Positions 16,370-24,254 of a DNA stretch of 32,627 nt are shown one piece after another. Below the pieces are notes generated by a model that did not search any database, was not told where the DNA came from, and was given only the letters and a program-made list of their open reading frames with translations. The position numbers and the translations under genes are program-made. The DNA lies in contig JAKJGF010000023.1 in assembly GCA_022704525.1 (NCBI GenBank), positions 1-32,627 on the forward strand. The letters are read 5' to 3'. The stretch comes from Bacillota bacterium (lineage in GTDB: Bacteria; Vulcanimicrobiota; SpSt-956; JAKJGF01). Within the stretch, counting starts at the first letter, position 1; every line of letters begins with the position of its first letter.

Positions 16370-18127
16370 TTATTCACCATAAAGCCATCTACTGCTTATT
16401 ATTTTATTTTTAGCTATCAGGTCTATTAGAACTCTAGTAACAAATACAGCTGTAATAAGACTCACTGCCGTTCCAAGAGCCAGTGTAAGGCCAAAACCTT
16501 TAACTGAGCTTGAACCATAATAATACATAACTACAGCTCCTATAAAGGTTGTAACATGACTATCAAAGACAGCTGCCCAGGCACGATTAAAAGCTATTTT
16601 TATAGCGCTCATAATGGTTTTCCCCTCCCAGAGTTCTTCTCTGAGTCTTTCAAATATAAGCACATTTGCATCTACAGCCATACCTAATGACAGAATAAAA
16701 CCTGCTATACCCGGTAAAGTCAGAACAAATCCATACTCAGTAAAACAGGCCAGAATTACCAGAGCATAAAATACAAGGGCTATATCAGCCATTAATCCGG
16801 GGACTCTGTACATAAATATCATAAAAACACATACTACAGCAAGACCTATTATACCGGCATGAAGACTTTTATCAAGCGATTCCTTACCAAGTGTAGGCCC
16901 TACAAGCTGATTTTCCACTATCTTAAGAGGTACAGGAAGAGCACCTGCCCTCAGGTACCTGGCAAGACTGAGGGCTTCTTCTTCGTTCTTCTTTATATTA
17001 GGACCTCCGCCCATAGTAATCTGTCCCATTCCATTGGGAATAACATTCTGAACAACAGGAGCACTTATCTGTTCTCCATCAAAATAAATGGCAATAGGCT
17101 TTTTAATATTTCTTTCTGTTATTTCTGCAAATTGTTTGGCACCTTCTGGTGTTAATTCAAAGGCCACATGAGCACCATTGGCAAATGAAGCCTGGGCATT
17201 TTTAATCTTATCACCTGTCATAACTGTTTTCCATCCACTGGGATCAGTTGTAGACTGTTCTTTAAATTCCAGAAAAGCTGATTTCTGTATTATTTCAATA
17301 GCAGCTTTTGGGTCTTGAACTTCAGGAAGATCAACTATAATAGAATTATCTCCCTGGGGTTGTATTATAGGTTCAAAAGTACCTAACTCATTAATACGCT
17401 TATCAAGAACCATTATTGTCTGATCAATAATCTGAGGCGTTATTACTTTTATACCAACTTCTTCATTGGGAAGAAGTTGGAGTCTCAGATGAGTTCCCGA
17501 ACGAAGGTCAAGGCCCAATTTGATCCTTGTTCCCTGTTCTTTCACTTCATAATCAGCAATCTCACCTATATTCTTTTCAAAAATCTTTCTTATCTCTCCT
17601 CTCTCAGAAATAGAAATTTCACCACAGTTTATAGTTATCTTTAACAAATTCGCTGGATCATGAGAGATAAAACTATTAGAAAGATTATATTGTTCAAGAG
17701 CCCTTCGTAATTTATAATCCAGGGCAAGATTCTTTTCTATCTCTAAAGTTAAAGAATTTTCCTCAGGATTTACGGAGAAAGAATGAACTCTACCAAAAAA
17801 ATCCTTAAAAGCAGTCTCAAGGGCTTTAGAATCAATATCAGCAAAGCTCTTTTTAAAATCTTTTATTGGATTAATAAAAACTTTTGCCGTAACATATTCA
17901 GGAGAACTATCATTTATATCACCCTGATTTTTATCTGTCTCCATACCAAAATTTTTCAAAATCTCGTCTATTTCCTCATAAGTCATAAAATTTACTTTTT
18001 TAAACTCCACTTCCAATGAAAAAGATTTATTTTTCACTGGCTGAAAAAACACAAAATAAACACATAAACAAGTTATTAAGAGGACAATAACTGTTTGCAG
18101 TGGAGTATCCCATCGCAAAAAATCCAT
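16370..18127 (-). CDS. secD: Protein translocase subunit SecD
   Basis: A 585-residue inner-membrane partner of SecF. It has an N-terminal membrane segment, a large periplasmic region beginning with GLDLRSGTHLRL, and a C-terminal block of helices with LGMAVDANVLIFERLREEL, the conserved transport motif. Full length. GGAGG lies 6 nt before ATG, and a near-perfect promoter lies 55-84 nt upstream. It is the first gene of secD-secF-recJ-apt; yajC, often upstream in other bacteria, is not present. Confidence 0.96.
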   Translation of the reverse strand: MDFLRWDTPLQTVIVLLITCLCVYFVFFQPVKNKSFSLEVEFKKVNFMTYEEIDEILKNFGMETDKNQGDINDSSPEYVTAKVFINPIKDFKKSFADIDSKALETAFKDFFGRVHSFSVNPEENSLTLEIEKNLALDYKLRRALEQYNLSNSFISHDPANLLKITINCGEISISERGEIRKIFEKNIGEIADYEVKEQGTRIKLGLDLRSGTHLRLQLLPNEEVGIKVITPQIIDQTIMVLDKRINELGTFEPIIQPQGDNSIIVDLPEVQDPKAAIEIIQKSAFLEFKEQSTTDPSGWKTVMTGDKIKNAQASFANGAHVAFELTPEGAKQFAEITERNIKKPIAIYFDGEQISAPVVQNVIPNGMGQITMGGGPNIKKNEEEALSLARYLRAGALPVPLKIVENQLVGPTLGKESLDKSLHAGIIGLAVVCVFMIFMYRVPGLMADIALVFYALVILACFTEYGFVLTLPGIAGFILSLGMAVDANVLIFERLREELWEGKTIMSAIKIAFNRAWAAVFDSHVTTFIGAVVMYYYGSSSVKGFGLTLALGTAVSLITAVFVTRVLIDLIAKNKIISSRWLYGE

Positions 18128-18181
18128 ACTTTACCTCCTGAAAATTAACATAATATAATATCAAAAAATAGAATGCCTTCT

Positions 18182-18211
18182 ATTATATTATTTAATAGGA
18201 TGATTTGTCAA
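18182..18211 (-). promoter_or_regulatory. Consensus promoter of secD-secF-recJ-apt
   Basis: On the minus strand TTGACA (18211 down to 18206) and TATAAT (18187 down to 18182) are separated by 18 bp; both hexamers match the sigma-70 consensus exactly. The start should be near 18176, a leader of about 48 nt. Confidence 0.75.
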
Positions 18212-18289
18212 TATTATTATGATTGTGTTTTTTATGATAGATAAATTTACTCCTCTTAGAAATTAATAAATGTATCTCCTGAAGTGTAG

Positions 18290-18310
18290 AGCGTAATGTG
18301 TAATGAGTGA
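18290..18310 (+). repeat. Heptanucleotide repeat, locus 3 (3 units)
   Basis: Three in-phase heptads (AGCGTAA, TGTGTAA, TGAGTGA), sharing the 11-mer GCGTAATGTGT with the copy in the recJ-apt gap. Confidence 0.7.
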
Positions 18311-18404
18311 AATTCACCAATACTTTAAGATTTCGATTTTAATAATAAATTTTCTTTAACTTTTCCATCCAGGAAATATCTTATGATAAAAGTACTATCA
18401 AACA

Positions 18405-18434
18405 TTGACATAAAGATTAAATATATTATATAAT
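18405..18434 (+). promoter_or_regulatory. Consensus promoter upstream of the YbjN-like gene group
   Basis: TTGACA at 18405-18410 and TATAAT at 18429-18434, both exact consensus hexamers, 18 bp apart. Start expected near 18441, only about 22 nt before the first hairpin. Confidence 0.7.
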
Positions 18435-18462
18435 AATACAAATTAAATATAATAAAAATGTG

Positions 18463-18488
18463 AAGAAGCTCAAAAGCTTCTTTTTAAT
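18463..18488 (+). terminator. Leader hairpin 1, terminator-like
   Basis: AAGAAGCT (18463-18470) pairs with AGCTTCTT (18475-18482) around a CAAA loop, followed by T-rich sequence. Being so close to the promoter it would give a transcript of only about 45 nt, so it may be an attenuator or the end of a tiny RNA. Confidence 0.6.
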
Positions 18489-18541
18489 TTTTATATTATG
18501 GAAATATATTAAAAATTTCATTAATTGCATAAAATATATTA

Positions 18542-18576
18542 AAAAGTGAAGGAGCTCAATAACTTCTTTTTTTTTA
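18542..18576 (+). terminator. Leader hairpin 2, weaker copy of hairpin 1
   Basis: The sequence GTGAAGGAGCTC, then CTTC and nine or more T, closely resembles hairpin 1 (GTGAAGAAGCTC, CTTCTTTTT) about 84 nt upstream. The stem is shorter and imperfect, but the T-run is longer. It ends about 30 nt before the next start codon. Confidence 0.45.
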
Positions 18577-18607
18577 ATTATTCATTTATAGATACGGAGG
18601 ATGTATA

Positions 18608-18808
18608 ATGCAGCAAGATCAAATAGAAGATTTCTGTTTACGAAATCTAATGCAGTTTTTACCAAAAAAATCTATAAGAAAAATTTTGGAAGAAACTCTT
18701 TCTGATGCTGAAAGTGAAGGACATTTCAGACAAATGGCTCAGGCCGCCCTTGAAAATATACAGCAGGAAGTAAGCCTCATAAAAATATATCTTAAAGACG
18801 AAAATTAA
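18608..18808 (+). CDS. Unrecognised small helical protein
   Basis: A 66-residue protein with no recognised family, signal peptide or membrane segment. It appears wholly alpha-helical and amphipathic, with LMQFLPKKSIRKILEETL and a second helix from about 38 to the end. A strong GGAGGAT site lies 6-7 nt before ATG. It is the first of three same-strand genes and is followed 38 nt later by the YbjN-like gene, which suggests a shared role. Confidence 0.6.
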   Translation: MQQDQIEDFCLRNLMQFLPKKSIRKILEETLSDAESEGHFRQMAQAALENIQQEVSLIKIYLKDEN

Positions 18809-18846
18809 CAGAATATTATAAATTTATTAAAGAAAGTAGTGATAAA

Positions 18847-19293
18847 TTGAGTGCATTTAAAGAAAACTGCCAGAAAGTTGAGAAATTTTTAATGGAAGGT
18901 TTTAAATATTCCTGTAGAAAGAGGGATATAAATTTTTTCACTATAAAAAAAGGTTCTACTATAGTACACGTTTTTATCCAGGATTATGATGAAAAAGACA
19001 GCCTGGTATGTTGCAGAGCATATGTTGTTTATGGAGCAGAACTTTCTTATAAACTCCTCAAACAACTTCTTCTTATGAATAGCGAAGATCTCAGATTTGG
19101 AAAATTTGGAATTGACAAAAACGGTTATATAATCCTGGATCAGGTAATGCTGGGGAATACTCTTGACAGAGAAGAACTAATGAGCACAGTAAAAGAAATA
19201 TGTATGGTAGCAGATGAACTTGACAATGAACTGATAAACCAGTATGGAGGGAAAACAGCTCTTGAATGTTTTATTGAGGAAAATAAACAGTGA
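18847..19293 (+). CDS. YbjN-like (T3SS-chaperone fold) protein
   Basis: A 148-residue protein with the pattern of YbjN-type proteins, which share the fold of type III secretion chaperones: strands VHVFIQDYD and CCRAYVVYG, a helix YKLLKQLLLMNSEDL, then LRFGKFGIDKNGYIILDQVMLG, and a final helix LDREELMSTVKEICMVADELDNEL with YGGKTAL. The combination of RFGxFGID, LGxTLDxEEL and ADExDxEL is characteristic. Such proteins are thought to bind peptides or partner proteins; no client is known here. The start is TTG, placed like that of the 519-residue protein, after AGTGATAAA, which can pair with the anti-Shine-Dalgarno tail. Its last codons run into a heptad repeat. Confidence 0.7.
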   Translation: MSAFKENCQKVEKFLMEGFKYSCRKRDINFFTIKKGSTIVHVFIQDYDEKDSLVCCRAYVVYGAELSYKLLKQLLLMNSEDLRFGKFGIDKNGYIILDQVMLGNTLDREELMSTVKEICMVADELDNELINQYGGKTALECFIEENKQ

Positions 19294-19309
19294 AGGGTAA
19301 AGGGTAAAG
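19289..19309 (+). repeat. Heptanucleotide repeat, locus 4 (3 units)
   Basis: Heptads AGTGAAG, GGTAAAG, GGTAAAG cover the stop codon of the YbjN-like gene (19291-19293). The second and third units are identical. Confidence 0.6.
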
Positions 19310-19409
19310 AGTATTTATTCAACATTTGCTATTTAGAAGGATATTTAATTAACAATAGAGAATTTAGCTAATTATACTCGTAAAATACTACAGCATTGGA
19401 GAGATAAAT

Positions 19410-20072
19410 ATGGGAGAAGAAATATTAATAGAATTGAAAAATAGGCTGGAACACTTACTGGCCAGATCCCCTCTGCCACTTCCTATTGAAATAAACAGAG
19501 AATTAAATATTCTCTATATGTTATATAACAAAAATCTTTTACCTCAGTCACTTGATAAACATCTTAAAGCAGCAATTAAAATAACCCGCCATGTAAATAA
19601 TAAGATATTTACTCTATCAGCCATAAACGAGGCCTTTGCAAAAAATCTGCACTCCTATCTTCTCAGTACAGCAAGAGATATATTTGCAGTAATGGCTGTT
19701 ATTGGAGCAAAAGAACAGGATAAGGAAGTAGAAACTACATTTCTGGAAGAAGGTCTCGCTTTACTTGCAAGCCAGGGTGCAGAGATATCACTTCTCGGAG
19801 CAGCTCATGCCCATAAGAAAGTTGAGATAGAGCATCTTGCTTATGAATTATATAATGATCTCTGGGATAGTGCTTTAAATAATAAAAAAATAAAAAACCT
19901 GACCTTAAAAGAAACAGAGGAACTTGCCAGTCAAATAGAGAGAATAATCGAATATATGAAAGATTCATCAAATCCATTCCTGTGTTGTATAGGAATATAC
20001 AATATGCTCCTCTATACACATCTTATTAATTTACTTAAGAAAATCGAGAAAGTAATTGAAAAAGAAGAGTAA
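19410..20072 (+). CDS. Unrecognised alpha-helical protein
   Basis: A 220-residue protein of unknown family. It looks entirely helical: amphipathic segments throughout, a helix-rich middle with ALLASQGAEISLLGAAHAHKKVEIEH, and a hydrophobic stretch near 190-207 (CCIGIYNMLLYTHLINLL) that could be one buried or membrane helix. GGAGAG lies 6-7 nt before ATG. It lies 116 nt after the YbjN-like gene, so cotranscription is likely but not certain. Its stop codon is inside the palindromic terminator. Confidence 0.6.
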   Translation: MGEEILIELKNRLEHLLARSPLPLPIEINRELNILYMLYNKNLLPQSLDKHLKAAIKITRHVNNKIFTLSAINEAFAKNLHSYLLSTARDIFAVMAVIGAKEQDKEVETTFLEEGLALLASQGAEISLLGAAHAHKKVEIEHLAYELYNDLWDSALNNKKIKNLTLKETEELASQIERIIEYMKDSSNPFLCCIGIYNMLLYTHLINLLKKIEKVIEKEE

Positions 20073-20092
20073 GGGCGTTAAAACGCCCTTAC
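20069..20092. terminator. Palindromic terminator between convergent genes
   Basis: GTAAGGGCGTT (20069-20079), AA, then AACGCCCTTAC (20082-20092) form a near-perfect palindrome that includes the stop codon of the upstream gene. It lies 12 nt after the minus-strand stop of the diguanylate cyclase gene and is followed on that strand by TCTTCTTTTTC. It probably ends both transcripts. Confidence 0.75.
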
Positions 20093-20104
20093 AATAAAAC
20101 GTCC

Positions 20105-21898
20105 CTACTTGGGATAACAGACCTTATTCCTGCCTCCATTTTTGGCTTCATACACAGCAGAATCAGCCTTTTTTATAAGCTCTATTTTATTAGTAGCATC
20201 TTCTGGATAACTGGCAACACCAATACTGGCAGTAATCTTTACTTCTCGCTGGTTAAGGCGTAACTGAATCGCCTGTCTTATTCTTTCTGCCGTATTAATT
20301 GCTGTTTTCTTATCAGCTTCCACAAGTATAAGAGAAAATTCATCTCCACCATATCTACAAACTATATCAGTATCCCGGACATAGCTTTTTAATAATTTAC
20401 AGATTTCTTTTAACAACTGATCTCCTTCTGGATGACCATAAGAATCATTATATTCTTTAAAATGATCTGTATCTACCATAATCATAGCCATAGTAGTCTT
20501 ATATCTTTGAGCTTTCTGGATTTCTTCTTCAATTTTCTCCTGAAAATATCTATGTGTATAAAGACCTGTAAGACCATCTGTAGTAGCCATATTATGAGTC
20601 TTTTCATAAAGTTGAGCATTAGTAACAGATATAGCTGCCTGGTTTGCAAGTGTACTGAGAAGATTTAAATCATCCTGTGTGTAAGTATTAGATTTTTGCT
20701 CTCCTACATATATAACACCTATACATTCATCTTTACTCAACAGAGGAACTGCCATTTCAGAACGCTCATATCTTATCATAGGAGGAGGGATCGTTTGAGA
20801 TTCTGTATCAGGTATAAGATGAGATTTTTTCTCAGAAGCAACCCATCCCACTATGGTTTCCTTAGAAGATATAGGAAAAGTCTTAACAGTAAGAACATAT
20901 TCAGTATAGGGGCCAAAAACCGTCTCGGCCACTAACTGGGACTCTCCTTCCACTTCTTTAACGAGAAAAATTATACAGGTCTGGCACTTCACTAATTGCT
21001 TTATCATTTTTTTGATTACTTCATAGGTATCCTCTAATTTAAGACTTTTACCTAATTCCTGACTGGTCTGTAATAATATTTCCAGTTCCCTGTGTTTTTT
21101 TTCTATTTCTTTTCTGACCTGCTCGGTTTTTACTACAACAGCTTCAACTTCTTTATCTGCTGCTGATTGAACAACTGCAGGCATATTGGAAATATATCCC
21201 TGTAATTTAATAGCATTATAAATTCTTTGCAGTAAATAAAGCGGCAAAATTATAAATATAGACGAAACAGGACTAAGACGATAAAATATAGCGATACACG
21301 CGCCTACAGGTAATATACTTATATAATAAGGCCAGATTTCAAGCCAGTGCCATTCCCATACATGTCTGAAGTTTAACTCCTCAAGAGTGGATACATAGAG
21401 AGAAGAAAAAACTGTATCCACCATCATATAAACCAGTGCAGAAAGAAAAATAGCCAGAATACTCCAGATTGAATTTAAAAAGAAACCTGTATTACTATCT
21501 TTATGAATATTAAAAAAGACTAAACCTGCAAGAAAAATACATACAACACTTTGCCCTGTTCTATATACAAGTTCTCTACGATTGGCTCCACTTATTATAG
21601 AAACTACAACTACTGAAATAAAAGCCACTAAAATAGCAACTTCTTTACCAAAAAGCAACATACAGGCAAAAAATATAGCGCCATTTACAGTAAGTTGTCC
21701 ATGCTGAGGCATTTCAACAGAATAATAAGTACAAATTAAAGCAATAGCCAGAAGAATAATTACAGTTATTATATCAACTACATGGTTAATATAATCTAAG
21801 AAAATATTTACTGTAACATAATAAGCAGAATAACAAAAACCGCTTATACCTAATAATCCCAGTAAAATAACTAAAATAATATTTTTAGAATATTTCAT
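20105..21898 (-). CDS. Membrane GAF-GGDEF diguanylate cyclase
   Basis: A 597-residue c-di-GMP synthase. The first 230 residues form about six to seven membrane helices of an unidentified sensor type. A coiled coil (about 235-275, EKKHRELEILLQTSQELG) leads into a GAF domain (about 275-430), then a GGDEF domain. The signature GGDEF is intact at 517-521 and the product-inhibition site RxxD is intact at 508-511, so active synthesis with feedback control is expected. No EAL or HD-GYP domain for breakdown is present in the window. It starts 15 nt after the GT4 gene and is the last gene of a minus-strand run, linking c-di-GMP signalling to glycan and secreted proteins by context. AGGA lies about 8 nt before ATG. 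Confidence 0.92.
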   Translation of the reverse strand: MKYSKNIILVILLGLLGISGFCYSAYYVTVNIFLDYINHVVDIITVIILLAIALICTYYSVEMPQHGQLTVNGAIFFACMLLFGKEVAILVAFISVVVVSIISGANRRELVYRTGQSVVCIFLAGLVFFNIHKDSNTGFFLNSIWSILAIFLSALVYMMVDTVFSSLYVSTLEELNFRHVWEWHWLEIWPYYISILPVGACIAIFYRLSPVSSIFIILPLYLLQRIYNAIKLQGYISNMPAVVQSAADKEVEAVVVKTEQVRKEIEKKHRELEILLQTSQELGKSLKLEDTYEVIKKMIKQLVKCQTCIIFLVKEVEGESQLVAETVFGPYTEYVLTVKTFPISSKETIVGWVASEKKSHLIPDTESQTIPPPMIRYERSEMAVPLLSKDECIGVIYVGEQKSNTYTQDDLNLLSTLANQAAISVTNAQLYEKTHNMATTDGLTGLYTHRYFQEKIEEEIQKAQRYKTTMAMIMVDTDHFKEYNDSYGHPEGDQLLKEICKLLKSYVRDTDIVCRYGGDEFSLILVEADKKTAINTAERIRQAIQLRLNQREVKITASIGVASYPEDATNKIELIKKADSAVYEAKNGGRNKVCYPK

Positions 21899-21913
21899 AA
21901 AAAAATCCTGTTA

Positions 21914-23065
21914 CTATTTTTTTAATAAAGAACTATAAACATCTATAATCTGTCGGGTAGTAGTATTTATAGAATATCTTTCCACTTTTTTTCTGGCATT
22001 CTGTATAATACTATATCTTTTAAATTTATCCTTTAATAATAATAAAACTGCTTCTGAAAAATCCTTAACATTTTCTCTGCATAATAAACCATCAATTCCC
22101 GATATTATTGTATCTTTATAACCAATAGAACTTATTGCTACTACCGGTAAACCACAGGTCATAGCTTCCAGTAAAACTATTGGGTGAACTTCTGTTGTAG
22201 ATGCACTGACAAATACATCTGCTGCTCCATAATAATCTCCTATATCTTCATGTTTTATTTGTCCTGTTAAAATAACTTTTTCGGTAAATTTTGATGTCTT
22301 TGTAATGAGTCTTTTACTCTCAGGCCCATCTCCTACTAACATAAGCTTTACAGAAGGAAATTGCTCTAAAATATATTCAAAACATTCAAGAAGAAAATCT
22401 AAATTCTTCTCTTTTGCAAGCCTTCCAACAAATATTAACAATTTATCTTCCGGGGAAATAGAATAAATTTCTCTCACTCTCTTACCATTTAACTTATTAA
22501 ATTGCTCGAGTTTTATACCATTAGGTATGACTCTTATATTTCCAGATATTCCGGAATGTTCAAGCTGTTCTTTTCTCGACTCTGCAGGTATAATTAATAC
22601 ATCACAGTTACTGGCAAAATCCTTTAGAGCCCATAAAGTTAATTTTTTTATAAAATATCTATTAAAAGGAATATAATGAATATAGCTCTCATATTGTGTA
22701 TGGAAGGTTCCAACTAAAGGAATTTTCAACCTCCTGGCAAAATACAATCCCAATCTCCCAAGTAAAAAAGGATGATGACAGTGTATAATATCTAAGGAAA
22801 GGTTGTTAATTGTATTAAATATACTCCTCGAATAAGGTATACTTACGGGGTAATTGACTTTTTTTGATAAAATTATAGATTTAAATCTGTATATATTACT
22901 GCAATCATCTTTATAACCCGGATACCCGGGGGCAAATATATAAATTTTATGATTTAATGAAAGGAGATTCATATGAAGATTCTCAATAGCATTAACTACA
23001 CCATTGACTACAGGTGTATAAGCATCTGTAAATATCCCTATATTCAAAAGCCTCTCCTGTTCCAT
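21914..23065 (-). CDS. GT4-family glycosyltransferase
   Basis: A 383-residue retaining glycosyltransferase with two Rossmann domains. The N-terminal motif GIFTDAYTPVVNGVVNAIENL, the middle IRVIPNGIKLEQF and VGRLAKEKN, and the E-x7-E segment EVHPIVLLEAMTCGLPVV are all typical of GT4 enzymes that glucosylate or mannosylate lipids (for example monoglucosyldiacylglycerol synthases). The exact acceptor and sugar cannot be told. The frame also has an upstream TTG at 23080; ATG 23065 is preferred, but neither has a good ribosome site. A TATAAT just 6 nt before the ATG, if used, could give a leaderless message. It lies between the PD40 protein and the diguanylate cyclase. Confidence 0.88.
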   Translation of the reverse strand: MEQERLLNIGIFTDAYTPVVNGVVNAIENLHMNLLSLNHKIYIFAPGYPGYKDDCSNIYRFKSIILSKKVNYPVSIPYSRSIFNTINNLSLDIIHCHHPFLLGRLGLYFARRLKIPLVGTFHTQYESYIHYIPFNRYFIKKLTLWALKDFASNCDVLIIPAESRKEQLEHSGISGNIRVIPNGIKLEQFNKLNGKRVREIYSISPEDKLLIFVGRLAKEKNLDFLLECFEYILEQFPSVKLMLVGDGPESKRLITKTSKFTEKVILTGQIKHEDIGDYYGAADVFVSASTTEVHPIVLLEAMTCGLPVVAISSIGYKDTIISGIDGLLCRENVKDFSEAVLLLLKDKFKRYSIIQNARKKVERYSINTTTRQIIDVYSSLLKK

Positions 23066-23125
23066 AAATATTATACCCAAAATTTTCTAAAGCAGTCTAA
23101 AAAATTCCTTTCTGAAGATAAATAA

Positions 23126-24232
23126 TTAATTTTTCACCTCTTTGAAAACCCTGGGATGAATATCATCTGCCTCATTTACAGTAAGACGTTCCTGTTTCCT
23201 TGGTTGATTAATATCAACCATATAAAGTTCCGAATTTCCATCCCTGTTAGATTGAAATACAACATGTTTGCTATCAGCTGTAAATGATGGGTACAGGTCA
23301 TCTGTATTATTAAATGTGAGCCTTACAGCATTATCTTCCTTACCATCATAATCCATAACATATATCTCCCAGTTTCCATCCCTGTTAGAAGCAAAAGCTA
23401 TCTTTTTCCCATCAGGCGATACGCAGGGATAAGCTTCATTGGAAGCACTGAAAGTTATTTGTTCAACATCTGATCCATCAACATTCATAGTATATATATC
23501 AAGATTGCCATTTCTATTGGATACAAATATCACTTTCTCCTTAATGGGAATTGGAGTAGGTGGTACACGGGTTGGAGTAGGTTTGGGAGGTACAGGAGTA
23601 AGAGTGGGTAATACTGGTGTAGTAACAGGCGTTTCCATTACAGGTGTTTCTTTAACACCAGCAGTTTCTTCAGGAACAGGTGTGGAAACAGTGGTTATTT
23701 CGTCAGGCAAAGTCGGAGATACTACAGGAGTAACTTCAGGACTTTCTGTAGGTGAAACTGTGGGAGAAGGAATAGGTATTTGCGTGGGCGCAGGTGGTGT
23801 TTTCGTTGGCACAACGGCAACTACGGTAAGATCTTTTCTACTTAACGTACCATCCTGAGCTATGGTAATCATAAAATGTACCGATGTTTTTTTAAATTCC
23901 TGATGTTCCCATATCAATTCTCCATTTTTCATTCCATAGACATCATAACTCGTCATAACTCCCTCAGCATCCCAGATAGTTTTTTCAACTGCGCTGACAC
24001 CCCAGGCTTTAGTTCTTAATATTTGGGTTCTATCCTGCGCATTTGGACCTCCGATTCCATCCTTATTTCCGAGTTTTTTCATTATAGTCTGGTATTCATG
24101 CTGAATCATTTCTGCCGTATAATCTTTCATATCAAGGGAAACCTGGGCATTAAGAGAATGAATCAAAATTATAGTAAATAAAAGTACTATAAAAGGGAGA
24201 AATACTTTGCTAATACTAAATTGTTTTTTCAT
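23126..24232 (-). CDS. Secreted TolB-like PD40 repeat protein with Pro/Thr linker
   Basis: A 368-residue exported protein. Residues 1-29 are a signal peptide ending in NAQ. Residues about 30-140 form an unrecognised small domain, and residues 141-231 are a Pro/Thr/Val-rich linker full of PT and PV pairs, likely glycosylated or extended. Residues 233-368 carry three PD40 (TolB propeller) repeats, each with a SNRdGnxxiYxMdxdG pattern followed by LTxxxxxdxxP. Only three repeats is short for a full propeller, so it may dimerise or the fold may be incomplete. AAGGAGG lies 17 nt before ATG, an unusually long spacing. It starts 22 nt after the chagasin-like gene. The strong ORF antisense to the linker at 23439-23858 is a composition artefact. 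Confidence 0.82.
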   Translation of the reverse strand: MKKQFSISKVFLPFIVLLFTIILIHSLNAQVSLDMKDYTAEMIQHEYQTIMKKLGNKDGIGGPNAQDRTQILRTKAWGVSAVEKTIWDAEGVMTSYDVYGMKNGELIWEHQEFKKTSVHFMITIAQDGTLSRKDLTVVAVVPTKTPPAPTQIPIPSPTVSPTESPEVTPVVSPTLPDEITTVSTPVPEETAGVKETPVMETPVTTPVLPTLTPVPPKPTPTRVPPTPIPIKEKVIFVSNRNGNLDIYTMNVDGSDVEQITFSASNEAYPCVSPDGKKIAFASNRDGNWEIYVMDYDGKEDNAVRLTFNNTDDLYPSFTADSKHVVFQSNRDGNSELYMVDINQPRKQERLTVNEADDIHPRVFKEVKN

Positions 24233-24254
24233 AGTTTTTCTTTTAATTACCTCC

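Larger units (their letters stand above)
18128..18607. other. Divergent regulatory region, no gene
   Basis: A 480-nt gap between divergent transcripts with no credible ORF. It holds a consensus promoter for each direction, a three-unit heptad repeat at 18290-18310 and two similar hairpins ahead of the + strand gene. The elements are listed separately. Confidence 0.7.

Noticed and set aside
23439..23858. A 139-residue + strand ORF
   Set aside because: It is antisense to the Pro/Thr-rich linker and is Gly/Val/Thr-rich only because of that composition.
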